The notes under the pieces: model-generated
What the model was told of the DNA's origin: nothing
Databases searched by the model: none
What the model saw: the letters and a program-made list of their open reading frames with translations, nothing else
Origin: Gongronella butleri
Taxonomy: Eukaryota; Mucoromycota; Mucoromycetes; Mucorales; Cunninghamellaceae
Direction of reading: 5' to 3'
Length of the DNA stretch: 64,000 bases
Assembly: GCA_025201375.1 (NCBI GenBank)
Contig: JAIWZP010000008.1
Coordinates: 310,001 to 374,000 of the forward strand
Program-made: the position numbers and the translations under genes
In this document: one piece after another, positions 37,711-49,070 of the stretch
Position numbering within the stretch: the first letter of the stretch is position 1
How the letters are laid out: every line of letters starts with the position of its first letter

Positions 37711-38478
37711 ATGCTGTCCACGACGGTCAAGTCACGAACGGCAGTGTGTGCTGTGCGCACGTTTACGTCAACGTCAGCTGCCCTTGCTGGCCGCCAGGGC
37801 AATCGTTTCCGCAAGCCCGAGAAGAAATTCGACGTCGACTTTATGGAGCCCTTCCAATTTGACGATCAGACGACGATTGGTCACGAACTGTTTGAGAACA
37901 TTCGCGAGGTGCGCCAATACCTGCGCAAGACGCAATACGAGTTGCCCAAGCTGAGTGGTACGTCCAATGGTGCAAAGTTGATACCAATGGCTCATTTTCT
38001 CTCCTTTTTTCGATTTTTTCTTAGCGTACGCCAAGCCATTTGAGCCTCCTACGGGCACGACGATTGTGCAATACAAGACGCAAAACTATCTTGGCGAAGG
38101 ACACGCCGTGGAGCGCAAGGTGGTGCTCTCGGTCAAGGTCGACGACCTAAAGCTGACGCCTGTGCAGCGACACAAGTGCCTGCTGCTTGCCGGCCCGCGA
38201 TACCACGTCGACTCGGATCAATTGATCATTTCCAGCGAAAAGTTCCCCCACCGCAAGCAGAACAAGAAGCACGTCGACGATTTGCTCAGTGCTCTCTTGA
38301 AGGAAGCAAAGGTAAAAAATGGCAGATTTTGCGCCATTCCTTTTGTACTCACACCACGCTTTTTTTCCAGGATGAAACCGATACTTTTGCAGACATTCCT
38401 CTCAATTTACCACAGCGCAAGCAACGCCTGGCCTTCCCCAAAGAATGGGCGCGCCCTCCTCAGCAGCAACAAGAATAG
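37711..38478 (+). CDS. Mitochondrial small-subunit ribosomal protein mS35 (MRPS35/Rsm24 type)
   Basis: Exons 37711-37957, 38025-38311 and 38371-38478 give about 213 aa. The N-terminus (MLSTTVKSRTAVCAVRTFTS) is Arg/Ser/Thr-rich without acids, a mitochondrial presequence. The core VVLSVKVDDLKLTPVQRHK, LLLAGPRYHV and KFPHRKQNKKHVDDLLSAL is the conserved mS35 domain. The protein ends in a Gln-rich tail. Role: structural component of the mitoribosomal small subunit. The leader is T-rich (AT-rich TTTTATTATT just before the ATG). Confidence 0.88.
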
Positions 38479-38959
38479 ACCGTGCATTTCCCCCTCCCCC
38501 ACCTCCTTTTGTCATCCTTTTCGCGCCATATCCCCTTCCTTTTTTTCATGAAATAAATCCAATCTTGTACAGTGTAGACTTTTTAACTTGCTTGTTCCGC
38601 TCGCTTTGCCTTTTTTTTATCATTTTTGTAGTATGGAGCGGTTGAATTGGGCCAATTGACGCGTCCATTCTTCTCATTGTGCGCACCATGCATCGCCAAA
38701 GGCGGGATTTCAGGGCTAGAACGCGAATTGCAAAGATATCGGCCTCTTTTTTTTTTTTTTTTTTTTTACCTCTTACTACAGTATGATAACACTCGTTTCA
38801 ATACATCCACTATGATGGGAACCAAAAGACGCGTCCACATACTCCACACACGGCTCACACCCATACAATTGCCTGAAATATGCGATTTTTCTTTAACAAA
38901 TGACTAGTATGGTACAAAAAATAAGAGGGGAGGGAAACTATAGGGGATATACACGTGTT
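38479..38959. other. Gene-free convergent intergenic stretch
   Basis: About 480 bp between the convergent mS35 and MFS copy 2 3' ends. Contains an AATAAA near 38552 after mS35 and a 19-T run near 38750. Nothing else seen. Confidence 0.5.
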
Positions 38960-41081
38960 TCAATAATCAAAGCGGTAATCGAGGCGATTAGAGCCAACAT
39001 CCTTGGTGGTGGCGAGGTAGTGCTTTTGTTCTTCCTCGGTCATGGCGTTCCAAATCTTGTCGCGACGCTTGTTTGTGAATTTGTAGCGCAAATGCTGGAT
39101 GATGAGCAGCACGCCCGTGAAGATTTGCAAGCCAAAGAGGATCCAATTGCCTCGGTGGTATCGTGGCGCGTCGTCCGTGCGGTAAATCTGTGCACCAGGC
39201 ACACTGCAGAGATTGGCAGCGCCTAAAAAACAAGAAAAAAAAGGGGGAATTAGAGGACCTGTTGATAGCAATGGCTTTTTTGGCGGCTCGTTCTTACCAA
39301 TGACCGCGCCCAAGGCGAGTGTGCGCTTGCCGATGGGGGCAAGATTGCTCGACATCCAAGCAATGTGCATCTTTTTTTTAAATAAGGAAAAAGAAAAAGA
39401 TGAGTCACTCATGATTTGGTGTCCCATTTGACAAGTTTGCTTTACAGGATGGTAAGTAGGCGTGCCGCCGGTGATGAGGACAGCGCCATAGAGGCTCCAT
39501 TTGTCGACATTTTCAGGGAGCAATTCCATGGCGAGGAGGCCGACGGCGGCCCACAGCATAAAAAAGGCACACAAGAGGCCGAGTCCACCATGCTTTTTGC
39601 CAAAATGAGCCACGGCAATGGACACAATAAGGTTGATCAGATAGGCGGGTGCCGTGAGCAAATTGGCCTCAATGACATTGAAACCTGCCGACTTGATGAT
39701 GGTGGGCAAATACGTGCCGACGGGACCATTGAACATCATGCCTGTGAAGGTGCAAACCAAATGGGTCCACAACTTGGTATCAGTCAAAGCGAGCTTGACA
39801 TCCGCCCAGTCAACACGCTTGTACTGTTCCTTTTTGGTCATATCGTCGCGAATCAGACGCGTCACGGCAATCTTGCGCTCGCGCTCCGTGAACCAGTCCT
39901 TGCCGCCAGAAATGAAACGCGCCGTCTTGGTCGGCGATGCAGGGAAGTAAAAGAATGCAATGAGGCCAACAACCTGCGTCACCACACCGTCAATCAGGAA
40001 AAGCCACTTCCAGCCATAAAGACCTGCAAAGAAAAAAAAAAAAAAAAACGACGAAAATTGAGCACGGACGCCGTCAAATTTCCCCTTTTGATGGATCATA
40101 CCACCGACGCCAGCCAAGTTGAACACGGCAGCAGCAAACAGGCCCGAGATGGCAGAGGCAAACGATTGAATGCCCCAGAACCAAGCTAAAAAATGAAAAT
40201 GTCAAGCTCTATTTCTATACTTTCTTTCTTTTTTTTTCAATCTTACCCAAGCGTGGTCCCAGCTCACGGCTTGTGTAGAATCCGGTCAGATACACCAGAC
40301 ACGATGGGATGCTAAAATGAAGCCATTGATCGAGGAGAATGAGCATCGATGGCAAAATTTCTCTCTTTTTTTAGTTGGCTTACAATCCACCTTCGGTCAG
40401 CGCAATGAATGCACGCACGGCCATGAACGATGAGAAATCCTGCAAAAATAAAAAAGCACGTGTCAGGGACAAATGGCTCAACAGAAAACCGATTGCTAAT
40501 TTTTACGTGAATAAAGACGTGTGCCCAAGTCACGATGGCCCAGCTGGTCATCAAGATGGGGATCCATCGGTGTGGGCCGAATCGCTTGGCAAAGGTGCTG
40601 CTGACGAGCGTTGTCGCTGTGAAAATGACGGCGTACATCATCGTGCCAGTATTGACGCCATCATTTGTGAAACCAAGATTGGCAGCGAGATTGTCCGACA
40701 CGGCATTGGCTAAAAAGAGAAAAAAGCGCGACGAGACATGAATTTTTACGCGCCTTGGAAAGCCTTCTTTTGGGCTTACAGATATTGGTACGATCCATGT
40801 TTCTGCAAAAAAAATAAAAAAGTCACTCTATAAGTCCAAGCACTTTTTCTTTTTCCTCTTTTAACATACAAGATGAATGTGCACAGCAAGACAAAGGACA
40901 TGAGGCGGAAGTCAATCTTGCGGCGGAGACGATTCTCTTCTTCCTCGGTCCACTGCAATGTGGGGTCGTAGCTGTCGTCGCTTTCAACGCTCTCGACATC
41001 ACTCGCTGCTTGTGTCCACTTTGACACATCTTGCTTTTCATCGACGCTCGGGGTGCTGCGTTTCTTCTCCTGCAGGGACAT
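38960..41081 (-). CDS. MFS transporter, Dal5/allantoate permease (ACS) family, copy 2
   Basis: Nine exons: 40870-41081, 40780-40802, 40507-40709, 40384-40439, 40247-40311, 40102-40185, 39446-40023, 39298-39370 and 38960-39222, giving about 518 aa. The 23-nt second exon encodes NMDRTNI, the start of the family motif completed as SNAVSDNLAANLGF. Other landmarks are HRWIPILMTSWAIVTWAHV, DWFTERERKIAVTRLIRDD and the PGAQIYRTDDAPRYHRGNW C-terminal motif. Most intron positions match copy 1 exactly (the 56-nt and 73-nt exons are the same length), but copy 2 has two extra introns. Substrate unknown; plasma membrane. Confidence 0.93.
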
Positions 41082-41151
41082 TGGAGGATAATAGAGACAA
41101 TTTGCGGGCAAGTTCAAAAAAAAAAGACGAACTGGCTCCGGGCACTGGGCT

Positions 41152-41159
41152 CTTTTATA
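41152..41159 (-). promoter_or_regulatory. TATA box of MFS copy 2
   Basis: TATAAAAG on the minus strand about 71 bp upstream of ATG 41081, the same spacing as for copy 1. Confidence 0.55.
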
Positions 41160-41879
41160 CTAGGCGTGCTTGCGCACAAGCGTCAAGATGGCGTAAACTG
41201 GTTTTTAATCACGTCTTTTGCAGCACCGATGAACGCGAAATGATACCATCGCGCTCTTCTTGAGTTTATTTCGACAAATCCCCAAGCCCAGCTCAGGGCA
41301 AGTCATTGTTCGAAGCTGACATTCAACTCAAAAGACGCTTTTGGAAGTCTCCGGCGGCTCATTGGCCCGCACAGAGCGCGTACTTTATGAGCGCGACGTG
41401 AAATGATCTCATGAACACCGCCGATGGTGTCATCTATCGCATAGGTGACGGAAATCGAGAAATAGCCGTGACCCGAGCACTAAAAGCGCCAAATTGAGTA
41501 AAAAAAAAGAAGTAAAAAAAAGGAGGGGGGCAAACACCGCTATTGAACGTTGCGTGCATGATGCCATCCGACGGCATGAAACGGCAAGCAGACCCTCGCT
41601 GGCGTCATGGCACACAACGAAAAGGCCGAAGAAAATAGCTCTATTCGACACGCCTCGCGTTGGACAAATGGCCATTGACGCTTCATATCTTCCATCAGGT
41701 ATCCAATTCCACCATTTCGGGTCAACAATGACCTTTGACACCATCATTAGACACATCGCGTGCTTCCCGTCCCAAACAAGATCACTTTGGGCGATCAAGG
41801 GCAAAAAAGAAAAAAAAACAATCGACGCATCCCATCGATATGTTTTTACGCGGCAGAAAGGAAGCCATCGGAGGTGATT

Positions 41880-42085
41880 TGGCATCATTGAGCGCCATCC
41901 AGGGTCATTGGCAGCCATTGATGGCCTTTTCAAGGATATTCACCATCTTTCACGAACTGTTGTCCCAAAAACATAAAGCAGACCAACATGCAGGGACCAC
42001 AATGAGGCAATGTACATCCATTGTAGGTCATTGATAGCCATTAAGAGCCATTGAGAGACCATTGAGAGGCCATTGGGCGAGATTG
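41880..42085. repeat. Short imperfect tandem repeats, CCATTGAGAG type
   Basis: About 42025-42075 holds consecutive GCCATTAAGA, GCCATTGAGA, GACCATTGAGA and GGCCATTGGG units of 10-13 bp. Looser copies lie upstream (GCGCCATCC, GCAGCCATTGATGG). It sits in the 1.17-kb divergent spacer between MFS copy 2 and the GPI-protein gene. The rest of 41082-42250 has no supported gene. Confidence 0.5.
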
Positions 42086-42250
42086 AATGCAATTCAGTCG
42101 CGGACGCGTGAGATGTTTGTTATGGATGACGAGACGAGAGAGCGGTTAAAAAGTCGCCGCGGGTCTTAATACCAGGTGCGGCCGTAAAATTGGCCAACCG
42201 GTCAAGAAGATCATCTTCTTTTTATATTTTGCTTTGCAACTCTCACGACC

Positions 42251-42790
42251 ATGAAGCTTAATAGCTCCGTCCTCCCTCTCTTTGTGCTCTGCACACTTGT
42301 CTGTGCAGATGGTAAGCATTTGATGCCTTGGAAACGCGGTCAATGGCTCAAAACGCGTGTTTTTTCATTTTTTGTTGATTTCAGTGCCTGCACTCAGCTC
42401 GCTGAGCTCCAAGTATGTTTCGGAGGGTACCATTGGGCTGGGACGAGAACAGAAATTCACTTTTTTTTCTTTTTCAGAATTTCGTCTTTAAGCAGTCGCG
42501 GTGCGGTGTCGTCGATCATCAATTCAGCCGAGAGCGCGTACAGCCGCATTTCCTCTGACTACGAGGCGAACCGATCATCCACGGCGGCCGCGACAGCGAC
42601 AACGGGCAACGTGGCCGCGACAAGCGGCGTGTCGGCTTCCGGCGCCGCCTCCGGGAGCGCACAGCCTACAGCGACATCGAATGCGGGCACCGGCACATCG
42701 TCAGCGGCCCGCACTCGCGAACTCAACATAACGCAGTGTGCTACCCTGGGCGCTTTGTTCGTCGCGGGTCTAGCCATCGTCCTGCTCTAG
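42251..42790 (+). CDS. GPI-anchored Ser/Ala/Thr-rich cell-surface protein
   Basis: Exons 42251-42311, 42385-42412 (28 nt) and 42478-42790 give about 133 aa. The N-terminal signal MKLNSSVLPLFVLCTLVCAD is followed by a Ser/Thr/Ala/Gly-rich body with sequons NRSS and NITQ. The body ends in a hydrophobic tail, ATLGALFVAGLAIVLL, directly at the stop. This is the pattern of a GPI-attached small wall protein; the anchor site is probably a small residue 20-30 from the end. Homology not recognised (composition only). PIG-M, needed for GPI synthesis, lies 5 kb away, probably by chance. Confidence 0.7.
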   Translation: MKLNSSVLPLFVLCTLVCADGKHLMPWKRGQWLKTRVFSFFVDFSACTQLAELQVCFGGYHWAGTRTEIHFFFFFRISSLSSRGAVSSIINSAESAYSRISSDYEANRSSTAAATATTGNVAATSGVSASGAASGSAQPTATSNAGTGTSSAARTRELNITQCATLGALFVAGLAIVLL

Positions 42791-44037
42791 GGCCCTTTTG
42801 TCAAACAAACCACCCAAAAGATAAAAACGCGCTTTTTTTTTTCCCTCTTCCCTTTCAATTCTTTTTCGTGTCCTTGCATGAGAATGCGCAGCTTCGTGTT
42901 GCGTCGGACCGGGAGCCATTTTTTTTCGCGTTTTCTTTTTTGTCTCCTTTGTGCTGGTCCACGGCCGTGCAATTTTGCACACGATTGGCCGGTTGTTTTT
43001 GTTACACAGCAGGCCGGAATGAGCCTCAATGAGGAAGCACACACACACATACACAAACATATGCGATAAGGCACACACACAAACAAATCTAATTGCCAAT
43101 GACAAGCAATCAAAAAAACAAAAAACAACAAAAAGGCACACTCGCGGACACTCTATGCAATTTCATCTAGCCATTGGCATCCAATGGAGCCATGTCGCGC
43201 GTTGTCATTCAAAGAGCGGGCCGCAATATGTCCTCCGAGAGACGTGCGCGTCATCTGTTTGCACGAGAGTCAGGCTCATGCATGATCAGGTCCTGATTTG
43301 ACTTGTAGGAAGGTCACGTTGTGCGGATCATTGTTTGTGATTCGATTTATGCACCCGGGAAATCAAAAAAAGGGAGGCGCGGTGGGTGTGGAGGCAAAAG
43401 AAGGGGGAAGAAGAATATCCCCTGATTTGTGTCGATGGGAAAAAAAAATGCTGCATGTCGCTGATGCAAACTTGGACATTTTTTACCTGATCGACCTAAA
43501 CGACAAACAAGCGATGCGTCATGGATGGCGTGTTTCCTTTGTGATGTCAATTGTGGCTCCGCTTTGCTAGAACGACGACCTGGCGAATGTGCACGCGCCC
43601 GCTCGCCTTGGCCCGCGTCGGTGCTCCAGAATCGCGTCAAATTGCCGCCGTCTAGCCGTCTTTTGGCCAACAAGTCATGCGTCACACCAATCCATGGACT
43701 ACGTCATCCGCTATCGCGTCATGCGAGGGGCGCAAAAAAGAAAGAAAGAAAAGGGGGGCAAAAGATATGGTTTTGTGCGTGCGCGGGGTCTCCTGGATAT
43801 GCACCCATCTCGTTTTTTTTTGTTATTTTTTTGCATCAGTACCCGGGGTCATGCCATGGCAAGATGGTGGGCAAAAGATGCCCCGCGAGCAATTTGTTGG
43901 AGAAAAAAAAAGACACACAGTTCATTTCCGTTCATCAATTGGGTGCACACATGAGTGAGTGATGCCCCCAAGGAAAAGCTTTGTGCGCGCGCGGTCAATG
44001 ATTGTGTGTTCATGGGCCTCATGTGGGTGTGGCAAAG

Positions 44038-44070
<33 letters not shown>

Positions 44071-44364
44071 CGGATGCGGGCGAGCCTAAGCCAAAACTGG
44101 CATAGGAAGACAACCTCTCCTCGCTCTGGTAGCACAAATGCGGTGGAATATCCCCTTTTTTGGTCATTTAGGCGAGGCGCCATTTGGCGCCATTCCAACC
44201 TGCTCCTCAATTTTGGGCCTATGCTGCGATTGGAATACGAAAAGGATTTTAAAATATCATAGAAATATATTTGTGGAAAAATAGAAAGCTAAGGACGTAA
44301 AGAGTAAAGGCAACATTCAAGCTACAAGGGCAATGGAGGAGAACAACAGAGCAGCTAACGTTGC
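42791..44364. other. Gene-free stretch of 1.57 kb
   Basis: Contains a CA-rich microsatellite-like stretch near 43038-43085, several A/T runs and A28 at about 44041-44069. ORFs up to 145 codons overlap low-complexity DNA and show no domain, signal or splice support. Confidence 0.5.
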
Positions 44365-45112
44365 TTAGCAGCAGATCTCGTCAATTTCACCTAAAAAGAA
44401 GGAAAAATAAAAAAAAAGTGAGCCGACCAGTGAGCCTGTCGATGCGAGAGAAAGGGGCGCCCTGCGGGCAGACCCCTTGTGAAACCAGGCGTCTCTTCTC
44501 CATAAATAAATCGGCGTGTGTCACTTACAGCAGCTAAAAGAGAAAACAATGGGTGGTCAGACAAATCCGTTTCCTTCCAATCCCTCCATTTCTACGGCAA
44601 TTGTTTCTTACCAGATGGCCTCGAGAGCACAGCAGCAGCAGATGGCTTCCAAGCAGCCCTTGACGCAGCCACCACCACGGAGTCTGAGTGAGAAAAAAAA
44701 AGTGTGAGTTGATCTGAAACAAAAGGATCATCCCCCCATTCACCATTTCACACGCGCTGTCCTCCCTTTCACTCACCTCATCAACGAGTCGTTGGCTTGC
44801 TCTATTGCAGAAAAATGAAAAAAAAGAAAAAAAATGAGATGAAATTGCCCGTGGGGATCGCGTCGTGCGTCCGCAAAGGATAAAATGCATTTTTCCTTAC
44901 GGTCTTGCTTTTGCATTTGCTCGACCTCGTTGGTCTCGCGCTCGGTGGTCATGGTGACCTGGACGGGGGGATACTGGGCGTTGTTCACGGGTTGGCTAAG
45001 AAAAAAGTGGCCATCAGTCATCCCACGTCTCCAATTGTGCAATATGGACGCGTCAAAAGGTGCGTTCTTATATCCCCCATGATAAGATGGACATTGATTT
45101 AAACGTACCTCA
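44365..45112 (-). CDS. CYSTM-type Cys-rich small protein, six exons including 5-nt microexons
   Basis: Exons 45108-45112 (5 nt, ATGAG), 44901-44995, 44777-44801 (25 nt), 44612-44683, 44529-44533 (5 nt) and 44365-44390 give 75 aa. It starts MSQPVNNAQYPPVQV, has an acidic/Gln-rich middle (TNEVEQMQKQDQQANDSLM) and ends GGGCVKGCLEAICCCCALEA then ICCCEIDEICC. The Cys-block tail matches the CYSTM family of tail-anchored, stress-linked small membrane proteins. If the second 5-nt exon is not spliced out, the protein stops as ICCCK at 44521, 8 residues shorter. The strong GTAAGT donor and T-rich acceptor favour splicing. Every junction has GT-AG consensus and the frame closes. Confidence 0.75.
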
Positions 45113-45178
45113 TGATGAATTGATGGAAGATAGAATAAAAGAAAAAGAAAAAAAAAAGAAAAATGCGAGGCAGATCCC

Positions 45179-45188
45179 ATATTTATAG
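45179..45188 (-). promoter_or_regulatory. TATA box of CYSTM gene
   Basis: CTATAAAT on the minus strand, about 70 bp upstream of the ATG at 45112. Confidence 0.5.
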
Positions 45189-45647
45189 ACGAGGACCAAA
45201 GGGGGGTGCTTCTCCTGCATTGCCGGCGTCTCTGGGGCCATGATTGGCGCCAAATGGGTAAAGTTGGATGGCAGGCACAAAACCTCTATGCCAAATCAGG
45301 CATTGGATCGCCAAGAAGGTAAATTTAGCAAACCGGACGGCTGGACGGGGCGGCGAAATGTGTGCAAAATAAAAGAAACGTGCATTTGCCAAGGCTGACA
45401 TCACTGGTCAGGAATCACACAAAAGAAAGTTTTGCAACACCCTTTGACAAAAGACGAAATCAGATGCGTCGTGTGGCGAGTACAATCGTTTTTCGCACCC
45501 TCAAATGGGCGATGATTGGATGGGGCCACTTTTGTATTATTAAATTTTCTCTCATTGCCTCTCGTTATTGTGAAGAGATTGAAGGGGGACGGGGTGGGGG
45601 AAGAGGATGGAGTGACAATGCGCTTTTTATTCTATGATTTTCTTGGT

Positions 45648-47631
45648 CTACCTTTTGGCACGCAAGGAGGAAGACGAGGAGGATGCGCCGGGCACAGGGT
45701 CTGGATGCAAGTCGCCAAGACCCCAGACCCAGCGGATGCGCCCATGTTTGCCAAAGACGCGCTCGAACTGATGATTGGCAATGAGCGACACCGCAATCCA
45801 GCCATTGATGATGAAAAACACAATGCTGGCCATCCACAGCGAGAAAAAGGTGTTTTGGCCAAGGAATTCGAGCTGATAAGCGCTCTGCAACCACAATGCC
45901 TTCGTGTCAATGAATAAAAAATAAAAAAGCTGAGTCTCTTTTCCTGTTTTTTTTTTTTGCTTGGACCGCGGGGGCGGCGCGCGCACTTCATCTCCATCGA
46001 GCACCCCCGCCATTCATGGCTCACCTGTCCCACCACCCAAAACAGAATCAGCGCAAGGCCATGCCACTTCAATTGGATGGCTGTCGATGGCAAAATCAGT
46101 GGAAACAGGCAAATGTACCACATAAAATACTAAGCGGATATGCAATTACCCAAAAAAAAAAAAATCGCAAACATGAGCGCGTTTTTCTTCTATTTTTTCC
46201 ACAAATTGATCGTACCTGGGAGGTACAAACTTTGTTAAAAGTGACAAAGAGGAAAGTTTGGATGAAGCAGGCGAAAAACACATCCTTGGCAAAGACGATG
46301 CCCGCGACAGCGACCAAAAGCATCTGCGGCACAAACGCCACAAGCCCAATCCAGCGATCTTCGAACCCAAGATACATTTGGTAGAACCACACTGAGAAAT
46401 TGTGGCGATGGTCCATCCGGCCAACATGATACAGGTACGTGTGCTGGAGAAACTCGTCGCCATATCTATTTTTTTTTTTTAGAAAAAAAAGGGGGGGATG
46501 AGGGTGTGAGCTCCATTGTGTCCCCTCTTTCGCCTCTATTTTTTTTTTCTTTTTCGTCCTTTTTCTTTCCCGTTTTGCCAGCACAGGCCGGGCTTCCGTT
46601 CGTCCCTCCGCCTCCCCCGCCCCAGCACGCGCCTGCATGGAGTCATCCCCCAAAGTCGCTTCCAATTCACTCCAATTCACCCCAATTCACTCCAATTCAC
46701 TCCAATTCACTCCAATTCACTCCAATTCACTCCAATTCACTCCAATTCACCCCATTTCTATTCCAATCCGCTCCAATGCTGCTTACAATTGGTACATCCA
46801 CCAGCTGAGTAGGAAAAAGGAGGCTGCGCTACACAATGCGAACATGAGGCGTGTCGGCGAAACAAAGAGGATGGCGGCGTGGGCGGCGCGTTTCCAAACA
46901 GGCAAGGAAGGCGCGTCCGAGGCCTCGTTTTGCGATGATGGTGCGAGGCGTTGGAGGATGGCGGCGCGGTAATGCTTGTACGAGAGGATGGGTGCTGGCC
47001 AATCGTGGATCGGATCGCCGAAATGATCATTGTCGAGGAGAAACAGAAAAGGGGCGGCATAAATGACGGGATAAATCTTGAAATGGACGGCGAGGCCAAA
47101 CGCGGCGCATGCTGGGTAGAATTGGCGTGTGACGAGCAAGTACAGGGTGCCGAGGACCATCAATGCGAGCAGCGATTCGGCGCTGCCGCGTGTGGAGATG
47201 TTGGCAACCATGGGATTCAGCAGCCACAATGCATCGAACCACAAGGCGCGCTGGCAACCCAAACCGCGCAGCACGAGCATTCGATGCATCAGATACCCCA
47301 CCGCAATATCTGCCAACGCAAACACCACCTTGCCAAACGCCTCAAACCACACAATATTCGGCACAAGCACAAACGCCAGCAAAGGTGTGTAGCGGTACGT
47401 CTCGCGCTCATAAGGCGACCCGCCTGCCACCACAAACCGCGCAGCGTCCGTAAACACGACATAGTCGATATCCGTGTATTTCACCGTCATGTGCGCGTCT
47501 TGCCATGCACCATAGATGAGCAAAACAGCTCGAAGAACCACAGAAAGCACCAACAAATGCGAAAACGTGAATCGCGTCCCTTTTGAACGCCCGCCCTGCG
47601 ATGACGACGATGCAGCGGACGAAAGGACCAT
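45648..47631 (-). CDS. PIG-M/Gpi14, GPI alpha-1,4-mannosyltransferase I catalytic subunit
   Basis: Exons 46787-47631, 46216-46465, 46025-46129 and 45648-45899 give about 483 aa. After a Ser-rich start the first membrane segment leads to KYTDIDYVVFTDAARFV (DXD-type motif at about 54-56, lumen-facing). Then follow GGSPYERETYRYTPLLAF, LNPMVANISTRGSAES and AVHFKIYPVIYAAPF. Exon 2 encodes YGDEFLQHTYLYHVGRMDHR then HNFSVWFYQMYL, all PIG-M landmarks. The enzyme adds the first mannose to GlcN-PI in the ER lumen. The tail ends GASSSSSSLRAKR. Intron 1 (46466-46786) contains nine 10-bp tandem repeats. Confidence 0.93.
46661..46750. repeat. Tandem minisatellite, 9 x 10 bp, inside PIG-M intron 1
   Basis: Nine near-perfect units of TCCAATTCAC (the third unit starts CCC); degenerate further units follow to about 46785. 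On the gene strand the unit reads GTGAATTGGA. The 10-bp period does not preserve frame, and the ORFs seen across it are repeat artefacts. Confidence 0.95.
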
Positions 47632-48147
47632 ATGAAGAGCGGGTATAAAACTGGTGAAAAAAAAAAAAGAGAAAAAAGACAGGGGGAGAAAAGCAAATGG
47701 AACAGAGACGCAAGACAGAGGTGCGTCGCGCCCAGAATTCAAAATTCAAGCTCCTCAAATTCCCTATTATTGCTTGCTGGAGGATTTCAATTTGAAATTT
47801 CTCATCACTCAAGTGTCGTACAGCAAGGCACACTTTATTCGAAAGCGCCATGCAAGGCGCATTTAATGATGTCCTATTTATATTGAAAAATCTAAATCGT
47901 GCTAGGATGTATCTGAGAAACAAGCAATTTTGAGCATGTCCCAAGAGGCTCATCGTGGATCAAGCCAATTGACCTAATACTATTTGTACAATATTTCTTT
48001 GCATTAAAGAACATTCAGTGCAAGTTATTTTATAGCTGGTATGATTTTTTTTTTGGTGGAGAAATGACTGCAAAACGCCAATTTGTTGTTTTCTGGTGAT
48101 TTGTCGATGACTTGACAAAATCCAAGTCTGTCAATTTTTTCAGAAAG

Positions 48148-49070
48148 AGATTCCCAGCTCCCCGGTTCGAATAAGTCCACCCTCCCGGCTTTGCGATCGC
48201 TGGATGGCGCGCAATGACCATTTTCGAAAATCCAGGATTTGACAAGGGGTACAGTCGACCTCACGGAAAGTCGAGAAGTTTAGGTCCTCAGATCGCCACG
48301 CCATTCAATCATATGCAAACACTATCTAGTAACCGACGAACATGCACTAAAAATGAGGAGCCCTTTGGCTGGTTTGCGTGTAAAACGCGAAAAGCTGCTA
48401 TTTTTCATTACAAGTCAAACTCCACGAGGATTGGCTGCAGCGCGTTGAAAGTCACATCATCGGAAAGAGCGCGGCTCGCTGCGTAAGTGGACGTGGGTGA
48501 TCAATGAAAAACGTAATTTTTTGGCACTTTGGTCACGGTTTCAAAATCATATACAATTTTCGACGCGTGATAAACCGCGTCAAGCGGCAAGTTGCACGCG
48601 CCTGTTCCCAATTAAATCTATGCACCTGGCGTCAACCTTGCTAGTGGACGCGTCAGCGTGACTCTAACAACGTGTTTTTCCCGCGCAATTCGCGGTTGAA
48701 ATTTCGTCTAAAATCGCTGATTGCTCTTGAACCACTGCATGGACCGGGCTCTTTTTTGGCGTTTTCCTCGCTTATCCCACACGATCCAACTTATGTGAGG
48801 GTTTGGCGTTATTCTGGGAACCTGATTTTCTGATTTCGGTTTTGGAGCCTCCCCATGGCTAAATTTTGATTTGCATGTAGCTCGTTTCAATGAACTTTTG
48901 ATCGCTGCAAATCACGTTCCTCAATGATTTCCAGTTAGCAAGTTTACAATGCAATGCGTTTTTGGAGCATCGCGGGGCATGGTTGGCGAGTGACAAACAA
49001 AACTGGTTTAAAAACAGATTACAATAATGCTTCTCCTTTGAAACTTGTCCGAATGTACCTAAAACTGATG
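48148..49070. repeat. Dispersed repeat family D, copy 2
   Basis: Partner of 36075-37010 (same orientation, about 920 bp). Shared landmarks run in the same order from GGTTCGAATAAG-like through GCACCTGGCGTC, TTGCTAGTGGACGCGTCAG and the GAAACTTGTC..CTAAAACT end. Non-coding in both copies. Flanks 47632-48147 and 49071-49805 have no supported gene. Confidence 0.8.

Noticed and set aside
41430..41933. 167-codon minus-strand ORF upstream of MFS copy 2
   Set aside because: No signal peptide, domain or leader; it includes a homopolymer-encoded stretch and is likely chance.
46506..46972. Plus-strand ORFs of 98-111 codons repeating SNSLQFTPIH
   Set aside because: They are translations of the 10-bp minisatellite in the PIG-M intron; the antisense gene is well supported.
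48155..48180. GGTTCGAAT-like sequence resembling a tRNA B box
   Set aside because: No matching A box or cloverleaf around it, and it is part of dispersed repeat D.
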